Counted from the stretch's first letter, positions 9,660 to 18,622 are shown. The stretch is 58,468 nt of DNA from Chloroflexota bacterium (GCA_005883575.1 VBFH01000037.1:1-58468); one strand, 5' to 3'. Program-made: numbers and translations. The notes: generated from the sequence alone by a model not told the origin.

Positions 9660-10592
9660 ATGCGCCGGTCGCCCCAGCTGTTTTTTTCGCTGCTCGCCGC
9701 CGTTGTTCTGCTCCTCGCCACCGGCGCGACAACCAGCGCTCACCAGACCAGAACCACCTTCATGAAGGTCAAGCTGGCCCACACCCAGAGGCCGCACCAC
9801 ACGAGCAACCTCTTCTATCACGGCGGCGCGATCGAGCCAAGCGCTCAGGTCTACATCGTCTACTGGGGCCAGCAGTGGGCGAGCGGGTTCAGCACCGGGG
9901 GCTACACCAGCGCCCAGGCCCAGACATATGTTGAGGACTTCTTCGGCGGCGTCGGTGGCAGCTCGTGGGCCAACTCGACGACCCAGTACTGCCAGGGGGT
10001 CGCCAACGGCACAACGCAGTGCGGGTCGGCGGGAGTCCACCCGACGAACCCGAACAACGAGCTCGCCGGCACCTGGACCGACAACAGCTCCGTTCCGGCC
10101 ACCCCGACCCAAACCCAGATCGCCAACGAAGCCGCCGCGCTGGCAGCCCATTTCGGCGGCGTCAACACCAACGCGGACTACATGGTCTTCACGCCGACCG
10201 GCCACTCCGAGAACGGCTTCGGCACAAGCTGGTGCGCCTACCACAGCTCGAGCGGCAACCTCTCCTACTCCTACATGCCCTACCAGCCCGACGCGGGCAC
10301 GTCCTGCGGCATGAACTTCGTCAACGGCCTCAACAATTCGTTCGGCAACGGCTACTTCGACGGCTTCTCGATCGTCGGCGGACACGAGTACGGCGAGACT
10401 GTCACCGACCCCTACCCCAGCTCCGGATGGCTCGACAGCCGCGGCGCCGAGAACGCCGACAAGTGCGCCTGGATCAGCTCCGGGCAGGGCGCTGCATCGA
10501 ACATCGCGCTCGGCAGCCAACATTTTGCGGTCCAGTCGCTCTGGAGCAACGCCTTCAACAGCGGAACTGGAGGCTGCGTCCTCTCCTACTGA
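9660..10592 (+). CDS. secreted protein with HExxE motif, putative zincin-like
   Basis: Secreted protein of 310 residues with a clear signal peptide (about 1-27, ending TTSAH). An N-terminal motif YHGGAIEPSAQVYIVYWG resembles those of plant EXORDIUM/PHI-1-like and related bacterial secreted proteins. Near residues 242-246 is HEYGE followed by TVTDP, and later GWLDSRGAENADKC, a pattern seen in bacterial secreted proteins annotated as putative metalloproteases. The motif is HExxE rather than the classical HExxH, so catalysis is unproven. Four to six cysteines could form disulfides. The ATG is supported by GGAGGA 8 nt upstream. A small putative lipoprotein follows after 6 nt and is probably co-expressed. 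Confidence 0.65.
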   Translation: MRRSPQLFFSLLAAVVLLLATGATTSAHQTRTTFMKVKLAHTQRPHHTSNLFYHGGAIEPSAQVYIVYWGQQWASGFSTGGYTSAQAQTYVEDFFGGVGGSSWANSTTQYCQGVANGTTQCGSAGVHPTNPNNELAGTWTDNSSVPATPTQTQIANEAAALAAHFGGVNTNADYMVFTPTGHSENGFGTSWCAYHSSSGNLSYSYMPYQPDAGTSCGMNFVNGLNNSFGNGYFDGFSIVGGHEYGETVTDPYPSSGWLDSRGAENADKCAWISSGQGAASNIALGSQHFAVQSLWSNAFNSGTGGCVLSY

Positions 10593-10598
10593 AAAGTG

Positions 10599-11075
10599 AT
10601 GAGCAGATGGATTGCCGTGGCGATCCTGATCGGGGCCGTAGGTGCCTGCGGCCCCTTCTGCGGGAACGGCAAGCTCAACCTCTCCAAGGCAGAGCTCAAC
10701 CCTTTGTCGTTCACGTGCCCCGCGCACGCAACCGACTACAGCTACGACATCAAAGGGACGTTAGAGGCCGACAACCAGACGACCGGGTCGATCACGATCA
10801 AGTCGATGGCCACCAGCGCGAAAGTGGTCAAGCTCGAAGGAAACTGGGGCATGAAGGTCGGCGATGAGAGCAGCGCGGAAGACATCCAGTTCTCACCGAA
10901 GACACTCGGCTCAGGATCGAAAACGACGATCAAGTTCACGACGCCGTGGAGCTGCAGCGACTCCGGCAACAACCCCACCGAGACGTACGCCGACTTCAAG
11001 ATCGTGCTCAGCATCATCACCAACAGCGGCACCTATAAGGTGGATCTACCCAACCACCGCATGAGGATGGCCTAA
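10599..11075 (+). CDS. small putative lipoprotein, unknown function
   Basis: Protein of 158 residues from ATG 10599 (a GTG immediately precedes it). A short hydrophobic leader ending GAVGAC looks like a lipobox, suggesting lipid anchoring at Cys17 or so. The rest is predicted beta-rich, with alternating polar and hydrophobic residues and several cysteines (CGPFCG, FTCPA, WSCSD), like an immunoglobulin-type or cupredoxin-like sandwich, although no copper motif is present. It follows the HExxE protein by 6 nt. It overlaps the stop of the convergent cyclase gene by 4 nt. I do not recognise the family. Confidence 0.6.
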   Translation: MSRWIAVAILIGAVGACGPFCGNGKLNLSKAELNPLSFTCPAHATDYSYDIKGTLEADNQTTGSITIKSMATSAKVVKLEGNWGMKVGDESSAEDIQFSPKTLGSGSKTTIKFTTPWSCSDSGNNPTETYADFKIVLSIITNSGTYKVDLPNHRMRMA

Positions 11076-14000
11076 ACGCGCGCCGCGAACCGGTCCACGT
11101 AGTTCACGTCGCCAAGCTTCTTCAACATCGCAAGCCCCGCCTCGGTCTCTGCGGCGTCGCCGGCGATCAGCCCACACTCCGCTCGAGCCCGCCCGAGCTG
11201 AGGCTGCGCCCCCATCCGTTCCCACATCGCAATCGCGGCCGACATATCGGCAGCGTCGTTTCGCGCCAGCGCTCGGGCCCGCAGGACCTGGGCCTCGAGG
11301 AGAGGAAATCTGCTACGGTTCGCGCGCGCCAAACCCCGCTCGAGAAGCTGCTCCGATAGCATCTCCCGGCGGTCGGACGCCAGGCTGATCCGGCGTTCGA
11401 TGCATTCGGCCGGAGCCTCAGCGGGACCTAAGCTGTCGCTGTCCGTCAGCCCCGGCTCGCCGCGGGCGTAAGGGTCATACGCACGGTAGAAGTGACCTGC
11501 CGCAAATCGAGCCAGTATCGATTGCATCGCTTCCGCTGCCGTCCCAGCGAGTCGGGCGTCACCGCGGGCACGACCGATGTCGAGGCCGACGGAGAATCCG
11601 CGCAGAGCGTATCCGGCCGCGTGCTTGCCGGCGTCGTGCCACGCCTCGACCACACGCCAGAAGACGTTGACCGCCTCATCCCACCGCCCCAGCATGTTGA
11701 GAGCCAGCGCCCGCCAGGAGAACAGGTGCAGCGCCGGGTACGGCGCCTGCCCCGGCAAAAGGCGCGCAGCCATATCGGCCGAGACGCGATCCGTGGCGGC
11801 CAGGTCGCCAAGGCAGTACGACATCCACGCCGCCATGGAATGCGCATCGAGCCGTTCGTAGAATCCGAGGCTCGACTCGAACTTGATCCGCTGATAGGCG
11901 GCGTCGCGCGCCGCGGCCCAATCACTTTTGGCCTGGCTGGTGCCTCCGAGCGCGTCGAGGGCCATGCTTTCGAGGTCGGCGTCGCCGAGCTCGATCGCCA
12001 TCTTCCTCGCACGCTCGGCATCCTCGTCCGCCAGCGCCAGCTCCTCGGGCGACGGATCTCGGGTGCCCTGGATCCAGAACGGGAAGAACGCGTCCGCGGC
12101 CAGGAACCGCGCGATCGCGTACTTGTCGCGCGCATCCCGCAGCAGGTTCCGACCACGCGCCCGAAGGTCGGCGATGTATTCCTCAGACGGTCGATCACCG
12201 ACCGAGCCCACCCAGCGCATCGCGACCATCAAGATGCCCGCGAGGGCACGGAGCCGATCGTCTACAGGCGCCTCCTGAGCCTCGTACAGGGCCAGGGCCT
12301 GGCGGTAGTCCTCGAGTCCGGTGTCGCCGGCCGTCCAGTCGCCGATCCGCTCGTGCAGGCGCGGGCGCATCGCCGGGTCGACGAAGTCGAACGAGGCGCG
12401 GATGTGCCTCACCGCTTCGGGGGTCGCGCCCGCGGCGGCGGCCACGTCCGCGGCTTTGAGGAGCCACTTTGCCGCCTGCTCTCGGTTGCGCAACGTCTCC
12501 TGGCCGCCCGGCTCGAGCGCTGAGTACAGGACCGCCGCCTCGCGGTAATGGAAGGCGAGGATCTCGGCCAGCGCCACCTCGCGGCCCTCTCCGACAGCCT
12601 CTCCCCACCGCGCAGCGTCGGCATGCAGGCGGGCGCGCTCGAGGCGAGGCAGGGTGCCGTACGCGACCTCCTGGATGAGAATGTGACGGAAGCTGTAGCG
12701 ATCACCTTCCGCCGGCCGGATCAGGTCGCGGTCGGCAAGGTCCTCGCAGAGCTGCTGCACATGCCTGGCCTCGCCACCTTCGAGCGCGGCGACGCCAGAG
12801 GCGCGAAACGCGCGCCCGAAGACGCTGCCCAGCTGGATGACCCGGCGCTCGTCCGGAGGCAGCAGGTCCAGCCGCGCCAGCACTGTCGCCTGCACCGTGT
12901 CCGGAAGCCGCTCCAGCGAGCCATGCTCCAGGTAAGAGCGCACAAGCTCGCCTGCGTAGAAGGGATTGCCCTCCGAGCGCTCCGCGACGAGGTTGATCAC
13001 ATCCGGCTCGTCGGTGTCGAGGAGGTGGCGCACCAGCTCGCCGATCGCGCGGCTGCCAAGCGGCTCGAGCGCAAGGGCGAGATGGTTCAGCCGCCCGCCT
13101 CCCCAGTTGGGCCGGCGGTCGAGCAGCTCCGGTCGCGCCAGCACGATCATCAGGACGGCGGCGTCGCCGCGCGGCTGCATGACGAACTCGGCCAGGTCAA
13201 GGAGGCTTTCGCTCGACCAGTGCAGGTCTTCGAAGACGATCACGAGCGGGTTGTGTCGCGCCGTCGCTTCGAGCGCCGCCCGCCACGCGGCGAAGAGCAG
13301 GTCTTTGTCGACGCCTTCGGTGCCGGCCTCCCCGATCGTGGCCGCGAGCAGGCGCGCGTCGCGGTCGGGGTCCTCGACTCCGATCCTGCGCAGCCAGATC
13401 CAGATCGCGTCTCGAACCTGGCCCGGTGGCGTGTCCTCGGTGGTACCCGTCAGCGTGAAGAGGACCTGCCGCATGGGCCAGTAGGTGAGCTGCTGCCCGT
13501 AGGGCAGACACTGCGCGGTCGCGACCGCTGCGTCGGGCGCAAGAGTCGGAAGCCAGTCCAGAAACTCCTCGACCAGGCGCGTCTTGCCGGTGCCCGCGGG
13601 CGCGATCACGCTCACCATCGATGGGCGCTTGTCGTTGACGGCGCGCCGCGCCACCAGCTGCAGCTGCGCCAGGTCGTTTTCCCGGCCGACCAGGGGCAGG
13701 CGCACACGGCGCTGGGCCTTGGCCTTGCGCGGGCCCAGCGCCTCACGCGCAGCGACCGGCGCCGACTTCCCCTTGGCGGCCACCTCGAGCTCTTCGCCGA
13801 ACTCGAAGTTGACCGCGGCGCGCACGGTGCGGTCGCTGACCAGGATCGCCCATGGCTCAGCCGCCTGCTGCAGGCGCGCCGCGACGTTGGTGGCGTCGCC
13901 GGTGATGAGGAAGTCGCCCGCGGACTGGTCGCGACTGGCGACGACCTCGCCGGTGCTGACGCCGAAGCGGATCACGAGCCGGCCCGCGAGCCGCGCGTCC

Positions 14001-14278
14001 TCGCGGATGCGGTCGCGCATCGTCAGCGCCGCGGCGACCGCGCGGTCGGGATCATCGCCGTGCGCGGTCGGCAATCCGAACACGGCCATCACCGCGTCGC
14101 CGATGAACTTCTCCACGGTTCCGCCGTGCTGCTCGACCGCCTCGCGCGCGATCGAGTAATAGCGAGTCAGGAGGCGCCGCATCTCCTCGGGGTCCAGCTT
14201 TTCGCCCAGCGCGGTCGAGCCGGCCATATCGGCGAAAAGGACGGTGACGATGCGGCGCTCCTCGGCAAAAACGGCCAT
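11072..14278 (-). CDS. class III nucleotidyl cyclase-AAA ATPase-TPR protein
   Basis: Large regulatory protein of 1068 residues. An N-terminal class III cyclase domain (about 8-185) shows the metal-binding FADMAGST and the TVEKFIGDAVMAVFG segment with the second metal Asp; the Lys before it is the adenine-selecting position in adenylyl cyclases. An AAA/STAND-type ATPase follows, with Walker A APAGTGKTR near 225 and a Walker B-like LVIVFEDLHW. The C-terminal half (about 500-1060) is helical and TPR-like. This architecture is known from mycobacterial and soil-bacterial proteins. It is expected to be cytoplasmic, making cAMP in response to a signal sensed by the ATPase/TPR part. ATG start; stands alone. 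Confidence 0.88.
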   Translation of the reverse strand: MAVFAEERRIVTVLFADMAGSTALGEKLDPEEMRRLLTRYYSIAREAVEQHGGTVEKFIGDAVMAVFGLPTAHGDDPDRAVAAALTMRDRIREDARLAGRLVIRFGVSTGEVVASRDQSAGDFLITGDATNVAARLQQAAEPWAILVSDRTVRAAVNFEFGEELEVAAKGKSAPVAAREALGPRKAKAQRRVRLPLVGRENDLAQLQLVARRAVNDKRPSMVSVIAPAGTGKTRLVEEFLDWLPTLAPDAAVATAQCLPYGQQLTYWPMRQVLFTLTGTTEDTPPGQVRDAIWIWLRRIGVEDPDRDARLLAATIGEAGTEGVDKDLLFAAWRAALEATARHNPLVIVFEDLHWSSESLLDLAEFVMQPRGDAAVLMIVLARPELLDRRPNWGGGRLNHLALALEPLGSRAIGELVRHLLDTDEPDVINLVAERSEGNPFYAGELVRSYLEHGSLERLPDTVQATVLARLDLLPPDERRVIQLGSVFGRAFRASGVAALEGGEARHVQQLCEDLADRDLIRPAEGDRYSFRHILIQEVAYGTLPRLERARLHADAARWGEAVGEGREVALAEILAFHYREAAVLYSALEPGGQETLRNREQAAKWLLKAADVAAAAGATPEAVRHIRASFDFVDPAMRPRLHERIGDWTAGDTGLEDYRQALALYEAQEAPVDDRLRALAGILMVAMRWVGSVGDRPSEEYIADLRARGRNLLRDARDKYAIARFLAADAFFPFWIQGTRDPSPEELALADEDAERARKMAIELGDADLESMALDALGGTSQAKSDWAAARDAAYQRIKFESSLGFYERLDAHSMAAWMSYCLGDLAATDRVSADMAARLLPGQAPYPALHLFSWRALALNMLGRWDEAVNVFWRVVEAWHDAGKHAAGYALRGFSVGLDIGRARGDARLAGTAAEAMQSILARFAAGHFYRAYDPYARGEPGLTDSDSLGPAEAPAECIERRISLASDRREMLSEQLLERGLARANRSRFPLLEAQVLRARALARNDAADMSAAIAMWERMGAQPQLGRARAECGLIAGDAAETEAGLAMLKKLGDVNYVDRFAARV

Positions 14279-14302
14279 GGGGCCGCTTAGCCTACCAACC
14301 GC

Positions 14303-14692
14303 TCAGGCCCTGGCTGGGAACCTCACTCGATCCAGCAGGTGAAGCGCGATCCAGAAGATGAACACCGCATTGAGCGCGTGCAGCGCGGAGATGACCCTGA
14401 TCGGTCCCTGTGCCGCCGAGCGATACGGAAACAGGAGCAGTGACTGCAGAACCACCAGTCCGAACATCGAGGCCGTCAACAGCAGCGTCCGCCTGTCGAT
14501 CCCGGCATACCAGCCGAACGCGACCAGGACCAGCGGCAGCACCCCGACGAGAAACGGGTTGACCGTCGTGTGCCAGAAGAAGAGCGAGGTGTCCACGAAA
14601 ATCCCCAGACCGGCGAGGAAGAACTGGAGCACCGTCGCCGCCACGACGATGTAGATGCCGATGTCGTACGCCTGGCGAGCTCGGGCTTTCAT
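14303..14692 (-). CDS. small four-helix membrane protein (DUF6220-like)
   Basis: Membrane protein of 129 residues from ATG 14692; an ATG at 14734 would add 14 residues but overlap the upstream response regulator by 23 nt. Four hydrophobic helices are visible: YIVVAATVLQFFLAGLGIF, NPFLVGVLPLVLVAFGWYA, LLLTASMFGLVVLQSLLLF and ALHALNAVFIFWIALHLLD. The His in the third-to-fourth helix region (SALHALNA) and the overall pattern resemble DUF6220 proteins. It is the last gene behind the ABC-2/kinase/regulator series. Function unknown. Confidence 0.6.
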   Translation of the reverse strand: MKARARQAYDIGIYIVVAATVLQFFLAGLGIFVDTSLFFWHTTVNPFLVGVLPLVLVAFGWYAGIDRRTLLLTASMFGLVVLQSLLLFPYRSAAQGPIRVISALHALNAVFIFWIALHLLDRVRFPARA

Positions 14693-14711
14693 TCGGGCGT
14701 AACCATATCGC

Positions 14712-15350
14712 CTAACCAGCCAGGCCTGCCTCATAGGCCAGGATCACCGCCTGGACGCGGTCACGCAGCTCCAGCTTGTCGAGCAGATGCGCGACATGCG
14801 TCTTGACCGTCGTCTCGCTGACGTGCAGCCTGGCGGCGATCTCGGCATTGGTGAACCCACGCGCGACCTCGCCCAGCACCTCGCGCTCGCGCTCGGTGAG
14901 GGTATCGAGCTCTTTGGATTTCCGCGACACCCGTTCGGGGCGCTTCGCAAACTCTTCGATGAGCCGCTTCGTGACGGATGGCGCCAGCAGGGCTTCGCCG
15001 CCCGCGACGACGCGGATGGCGCGGATCAGGTCCTCGGGCGGAGCGGCCTTGAGCAGGAACGCGGACGCACCCGAGGCCAGCGCGTCGAAGACGTACTCGT
15101 CGAGCTCGAAGGTCGTGAGGATGACGATGCGCGTGATGCCCGCGACCTGCCTTGTCGCCTCGATGCCGTCGACGCGCGGCATGCGGATGTCCATCAGCGC
15201 GACGTCAGGCCGCTCGCGGCGAACGAGGTCGATGGCTTCCTGCCCGTCGCCGGCCTCGCCCGCGACCTGCATGTCCGGCTGTGTTTGGACGATCATCCGA
15301 AAGCCCGCGCGCACCAGCGCCTGATCGTCGGCGATCGCGACGCGGATCAA
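14712..15350 (-). CDS. NarL/LuxR-family response regulator
   Basis: Response regulator of 212 residues. The receiver domain has Asp8-Asp9 (IADDQ), phosphoacceptor Asp54 (LMDIRMPRVDG), Thr in ILTTF and Lys in FLLKAAPPEDL. The LuxR-type HTH is in LTEREREVLGEVARGFTNAEIAA. A TTG start overlaps the kinase stop (TTGA), so it is translated by coupling from the cognate kinase. It most likely controls the ABC-2 exporter upstream in the same operon. Confidence 0.95.
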   Translation of the reverse strand: MIRVAIADDQALVRAGFRMIVQTQPDMQVAGEAGDGQEAIDLVRRERPDVALMDIRMPRVDGIEATRQVAGITRIVILTTFELDEYVFDALASGASAFLLKAAPPEDLIRAIRVVAGGEALLAPSVTKRLIEEFAKRPERVSRKSKELDTLTEREREVLGEVARGFTNAEIAARLHVSETTVKTHVAHLLDKLELRDRVQAVILAYEAGLAG

Positions 15351-16558
15351 CGCCCGACCGGGAGCTTGGCCTGCACCTTGAAACCTCCGAGCGCTGACGT
15401 CCCTGTGCTCATCTCCCCGCCGAAGATGGCGACCCGCTCGCGCATCCCGATCAGTCCGTGCCCGTTTGACGTGGTTGCCTGCGGACCGGAGCCGTTGTCG
15501 CTGACAGTAACCGCCAGGGCGCCGGGCCCGTAATCGATGAGCACCTCGAGCCGGTTGGCATTTGCGTGCTTGAGTACGTTGGTGATCGCCTCCTGGACGA
15601 TCCGGTAGGCGGAAAGATCCACCGCCGCGGGCAGCCGGCGCTTGTCGCCCGTCACCTTCAGCGTCGTCTCAAGTCCTGCATCCCGCGCCGGCTTGAGGAG
15701 CGCGTCGATGTCGTCAAGTGTTGGCTGCGGCACAAGGTCGGGGGCGCCAGGGCTCTTGCGAAGGACACCGAGGAGCTTGTTCAACTCACTGAGCGTGTCC
15801 CGCGCGCCCTGCTCGATGGATTCGAGCGTCTCTTCGCTCGCGTTGCCCGAGACCCGCGCGGCGCCGGCCTGGATCGCCATCACGCTCACGTTGTGGGCGA
15901 CGACGTCATGCAGTTCGCGCGCGATGCGCAGGCGCTCAGCCTCCGCAGCCTCTTCCCGCTCCTTCTGGTGGCGCGCCACCAGCTCGGCGAAGAATGTGCG
16001 CCGCGAGCGCATGTAGTCGCCGATGACCCACGCGACGAGCGAAAGAGCGCCGGCGGGGATGATAAGACGCACGGTCTGGAAGTCACCGAGGACCAGGAAA
16101 ACGATCGCGACGAGGATCACCACCATCGCGGCGCCGGCGACGAAGATCCGCACGCGCGAGCGGTCGTACACCGAGACGGCGTAGACGGCGAAGGCGAGCC
16201 CCAGACCTGACGGCTCGCGGTCGTTGCTGACGAGAATCGTTGCGCCGTTGAGCACCACGACGATCGCCAGGACGATTACGGGATACCTCCGTCGCCACCA
16301 CAGCGCCCCGGCCTGGATGGCGACCCCCGCCGCCAGCGCCACGATCACAGAGCTTCGGAGGGCGACCGAGCTGACTATGAGTGGCAGCATGCCGGTGAAC
16401 AGCGCCAAAGCAACGACGAGCGCATCGGTAAGCCGCGGCCGGCCGGTGATCCAGGACCACGGCCGGCCGCGTACGTTTTGGGCCCCCCGCGAATTCACGG
16501 CGAAGCCTCGGAATTCGTGGGGATCCGGTGTCGCGGAGAGCTGAGGCCTATGTGACAT
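15347..16558 (-). CDS. HisKA_3 sensor histidine kinase, multi-helix N-terminus
   Basis: Sensor kinase of 403 residues. About five membrane helices occupy residues 43-182 with no large extracytoplasmic domain, a plan typical of intramembrane-sensing kinases linked to ABC exporters. The phosphoacceptor helix carries RLRIARELHDVVAHNVSVM, with His217. The HATPase domain shows the N-box QEAITNVLKHANA, DNGSG and GHGLIGMRERV. ATG start lies 11 nt inside the end of the permease gene. It passes phosphate to the regulator overlapping its stop. Confidence 0.95.
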   Translation of the reverse strand: MSHRPQLSATPDPHEFRGFAVNSRGAQNVRGRPWSWITGRPRLTDALVVALALFTGMLPLIVSSVALRSSVIVALAAGVAIQAGALWWRRRYPVIVLAIVVVLNGATILVSNDREPSGLGLAFAVYAVSVYDRSRVRIFVAGAAMVVILVAIVFLVLGDFQTVRLIIPAGALSLVAWVIGDYMRSRRTFFAELVARHQKEREEAAEAERLRIARELHDVVAHNVSVMAIQAGAARVSGNASEETLESIEQGARDTLSELNKLLGVLRKSPGAPDLVPQPTLDDIDALLKPARDAGLETTLKVTGDKRRLPAAVDLSAYRIVQEAITNVLKHANANRLEVLIDYGPGALAVTVSDNGSGPQATTSNGHGLIGMRERVAIFGGEMSTGTSALGGFKVQAKLPVGR

Positions 16559-17366
16559 CCCTCAGCCGGAGCAGGCCGGCGGCCACGATCATCAGCCCGA
16601 CACCATAAGCCGCCAGCACGAGCACTGCATGCTCCGCGCTGATCGCGGGCGCGATCGTCCGGCCGAAGGCCGGTGAGGTGAAGCTTTGCGTGAGCGCGGT
16701 CGCGTTCTGTCCAACGAAGAGGTTGCCGACCCACTGGTAGGCGCCGCTGTTGATGCTGTCGATGAAGCGAACCGCGATGATTTCCACGGCCAGCAGGTAG
16801 ATCAGGCCGGCGCCCAGCGCCGCCGCCGACTGCCGGATCAGCACACCAAGCCCGAGGCCGATGGCTCCCTCAACCACGAAGATGAGCCAGATCACGCCGA
16901 AGCCCTTCGCGATGTCGATCCCTGCCGGCCAGGTGATCGCGTGCCCCTGGAACAAAGCGACCACAGTGCTCAACGCGGCGCCGGCGACGAACAAGGCGAC
17001 CGCCATGATCCCCATCCACAGGCTGAAGACCACAACACGTCCGGCCCAGACGGTTAGACGTCCGGGGCGCTGGGTGAACATCGTCTTGAGGGTTGACCAT
17101 GAGAATTCAGAGCCGGCGTAGATCGCACCGAGGACGATCGCTATTGCACCGCCGACGGCGCCGGCGCCCATCACCTGGTTGACGAACTGGTCGGGAAAGA
17201 GGGTCAGGATGTTGACGGCTCCGCGGTCCCCGGTCGACGGATGAAGAGCCTGGTACCAGCTGAGGAAGTAGACGAGCGCGGTGATGGCCGTGACGAGGCC
17301 CGCAGACACGAAAAAGGCGGGCCGGAAACGCAGCTTGCGCCACTCAGACCTGATGGTTGCGATCAT
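16548..17366 (-). CDS. ABC-2 type transporter permease
   Basis: Permease of 272 residues with six predicted membrane helices, beginning with the cytoplasmic start MIATIRSEWRKLRFRP that is typical of ABC-2 permeases. Hydrophobic segments include FFVSAGLVTAITALVYFLSW, GAVGGAIAIVLGAIYAGSEF and FSLWMGIMAVALFVAGAALS. YAGSEFSWSTLKTMFTQRPGR is the characteristic cytoplasmic loop. The ATG overlaps the ATPase stop (ATGA). Likely a lipid, peptide or antibiotic exporter under control of the following kinase/regulator pair; substrate unknown. Confidence 0.93.
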   Translation of the reverse strand: MIATIRSEWRKLRFRPAFFVSAGLVTAITALVYFLSWYQALHPSTGDRGAVNILTLFPDQFVNQVMGAGAVGGAIAIVLGAIYAGSEFSWSTLKTMFTQRPGRLTVWAGRVVVFSLWMGIMAVALFVAGAALSTVVALFQGHAITWPAGIDIAKGFGVIWLIFVVEGAIGLGLGVLIRQSAAALGAGLIYLLAVEIIAVRFIDSINSGAYQWVGNLFVGQNATALTQSFTSPAFGRTIAPAISAEHAVLVLAAYGVGLMIVAAGLLRLRDVT

Positions 17367-18277
17367 GACCCTTGCTTCTCCCCTGTCAGCTGGAAGAACA
17401 CTTCCTCCAGCGATCTTTCGAATAGCCGCAGCTCGCTGACGCCGATGCCGGCGCCGACCAGCTGGCGGTTGATCTCGACACTGTTTTCCGGTTTGGTCTT
17501 GAGGTGGATCGCGCCGTCCTGCCGGCTGATCGCAGCCGCCCCGTAAATGCGGGTCAGGACCTCCTGCGCCTGCTCGATCGGTTGAGCGCGCACGAGCACT
17601 CCCTCTTCGCCGAGCAGTTCCTGCACGGTCGATTGCGTGACGAGCTTCCCGTTGCTGATCACCCCGACCCGGTCGCAGATCTGCTCGACCTCGCCCAGAA
17701 GGTGGCTAGAGAGCAGCACCGTGCGGTCGCCCTGCCCGATGTCCTTGATGAGTTTGCGCATCTCGGCCATGCCCTGGGGGTCGAGGCCATTGCTGGGCTC
17801 GTCGAGGATGAGCAGGTCGGGGTCCTTGAGCAGCGCGGCCGCCACGCCCAGGCGCTGCTTCATGCCGGTCGAGTAGGTGCCGAACTTGCGTCCTGCGCGG
17901 GTGCTGAGCTCGACGATGTCCAGCACCTCGTCGACTCGCTTCTGGTTCACCCTCGCCAGGTCGGCGACGACCCTCAGGTTCTCCCGACCGGAGAGATAGG
18001 GGTAGAAGCCGGGCGACTCGATCAGGGAGCCGATCCTGGCCAGTCCGGACGGGTGGCCAGGCGCGTGGCCGGCGACGGTTGCCGCGCCCGAGGTCGGCCG
18101 GATGAGGCCGACGAGCATGCGCAGGGTCGTGGTCTTCCCAGCCCCGTTCGGGCCGAGGAAGCCATAGACCTCGCCACGCCGCACGCTCATGTCGACGGAG
18201 TCGACGGCGAGGACTCCGCTGCCATACCGCTTGGTGAGACCGTGGGTCTCGACTATCGTCGTGCTGGTGTTTTCCAT
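17363..18277 (-). CDS. ABC-2 transporter ATP-binding protein
   Basis: ATPase of 304 residues from ATG 18277. Shown by Walker A GPNGAGKTT, Q-loop GSLIESPGFYPYLSGREN, signature YSTGMKQRLGVA, Walker B LLILDEPSNGLDPQGM and H-loop LLSSHLLGE. A C-terminal DUF4162-like extension (about 215-304) is usual in drug- and bacitracin-type exporters. The frame continues to 18322 but has no better start. It heads the operon ATPase-permease-kinase-regulator-membrane protein. Its 66-nt upstream region is strikingly similar to that of the DUF998 gene at 19703. Confidence 0.95.
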   Translation of the reverse strand: MENTSTTIVETHGLTKRYGSGVLAVDSVDMSVRRGEVYGFLGPNGAGKTTTLRMLVGLIRPTSGAATVAGHAPGHPSGLARIGSLIESPGFYPYLSGRENLRVVADLARVNQKRVDEVLDIVELSTRAGRKFGTYSTGMKQRLGVAAALLKDPDLLILDEPSNGLDPQGMAEMRKLIKDIGQGDRTVLLSSHLLGEVEQICDRVGVISNGKLVTQSTVQELLGEEGVLVRAQPIEQAQEVLTRIYGAAAISRQDGAIHLKTKPENSVEINRQLVGAGIGVSELRLFERSLEEVFFQLTGEKQGS

Positions 18278-18343
18278 GACGATCACGCTAGGTGTCGCGG
18301 GGCGCGTGGTCGTCAGCCTCAAGATCGATCTTTGGTCTCATCC
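18275..18343 (-). promoter_or_regulatory. shared upstream element, copy A (ABC operon)
   Basis: The 66 nt before the ATPase start aligns without any gap to the 66 nt before the DUF998 start (19701-19769), about 78% identical including the ATG itself. The strongest block, 18319-18343, contains the palindrome AAGATCGATCTT, followed on the plus strand by TGGTCTCATCC. Conserved spacing to the start codon suggests a common promoter/operator and leader. The regulator is unknown; the response regulator of this operon is one candidate. Confidence 0.5.
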
Positions 18344-18427
18344 TCATGGATGAGTGGAGGTGCCGGTTAAGGGGCACCGACCAACGGGTAGTCCGGACGG
18401 ACCGAGTTGAAGTCCGAAGCAAACCTC

Positions 18428-18445
18428 GGATAGTCCGGACTATCC
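18428..18445. promoter_or_regulatory. 18-bp perfect palindrome
   Basis: GGATAGTCCGGACTATCC reads the same on both strands. A partial copy, TAGTCCGGAC, lies at 18389-18398, 39 nt away. It sits in the region between the leftward ABC operon and the rightward DUF6194 gene, with no gene of its own. It looks like a dimeric regulator site; which gene it controls is not clear. Confidence 0.4.
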
Positions 18446-18622
18446 GGGGATTCGGTGCCTGCGCCGACCGGCGACCTTCTTGGGCAAGAATTACGTTCTA
18501 ACGGTCGACTGGTGGTCAAACGACCCGAAGTACGCACCGGCCTTGCAGTACCACCGCCAGATGCTTGCTCACTTGCATGCATGATGTGTGATGCGCGCTT
18601 AAGCATCATCAAGGAGTGTCCC

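Noticed and set aside
12548-14290. 580-codon open frame antisense to the cyclase/AAA gene
   Set aside because: Composition is Arg/Ala/Gly-rich without motifs, and the opposite strand encodes a fully recognisable protein. High GC content leaves long shadow frames.
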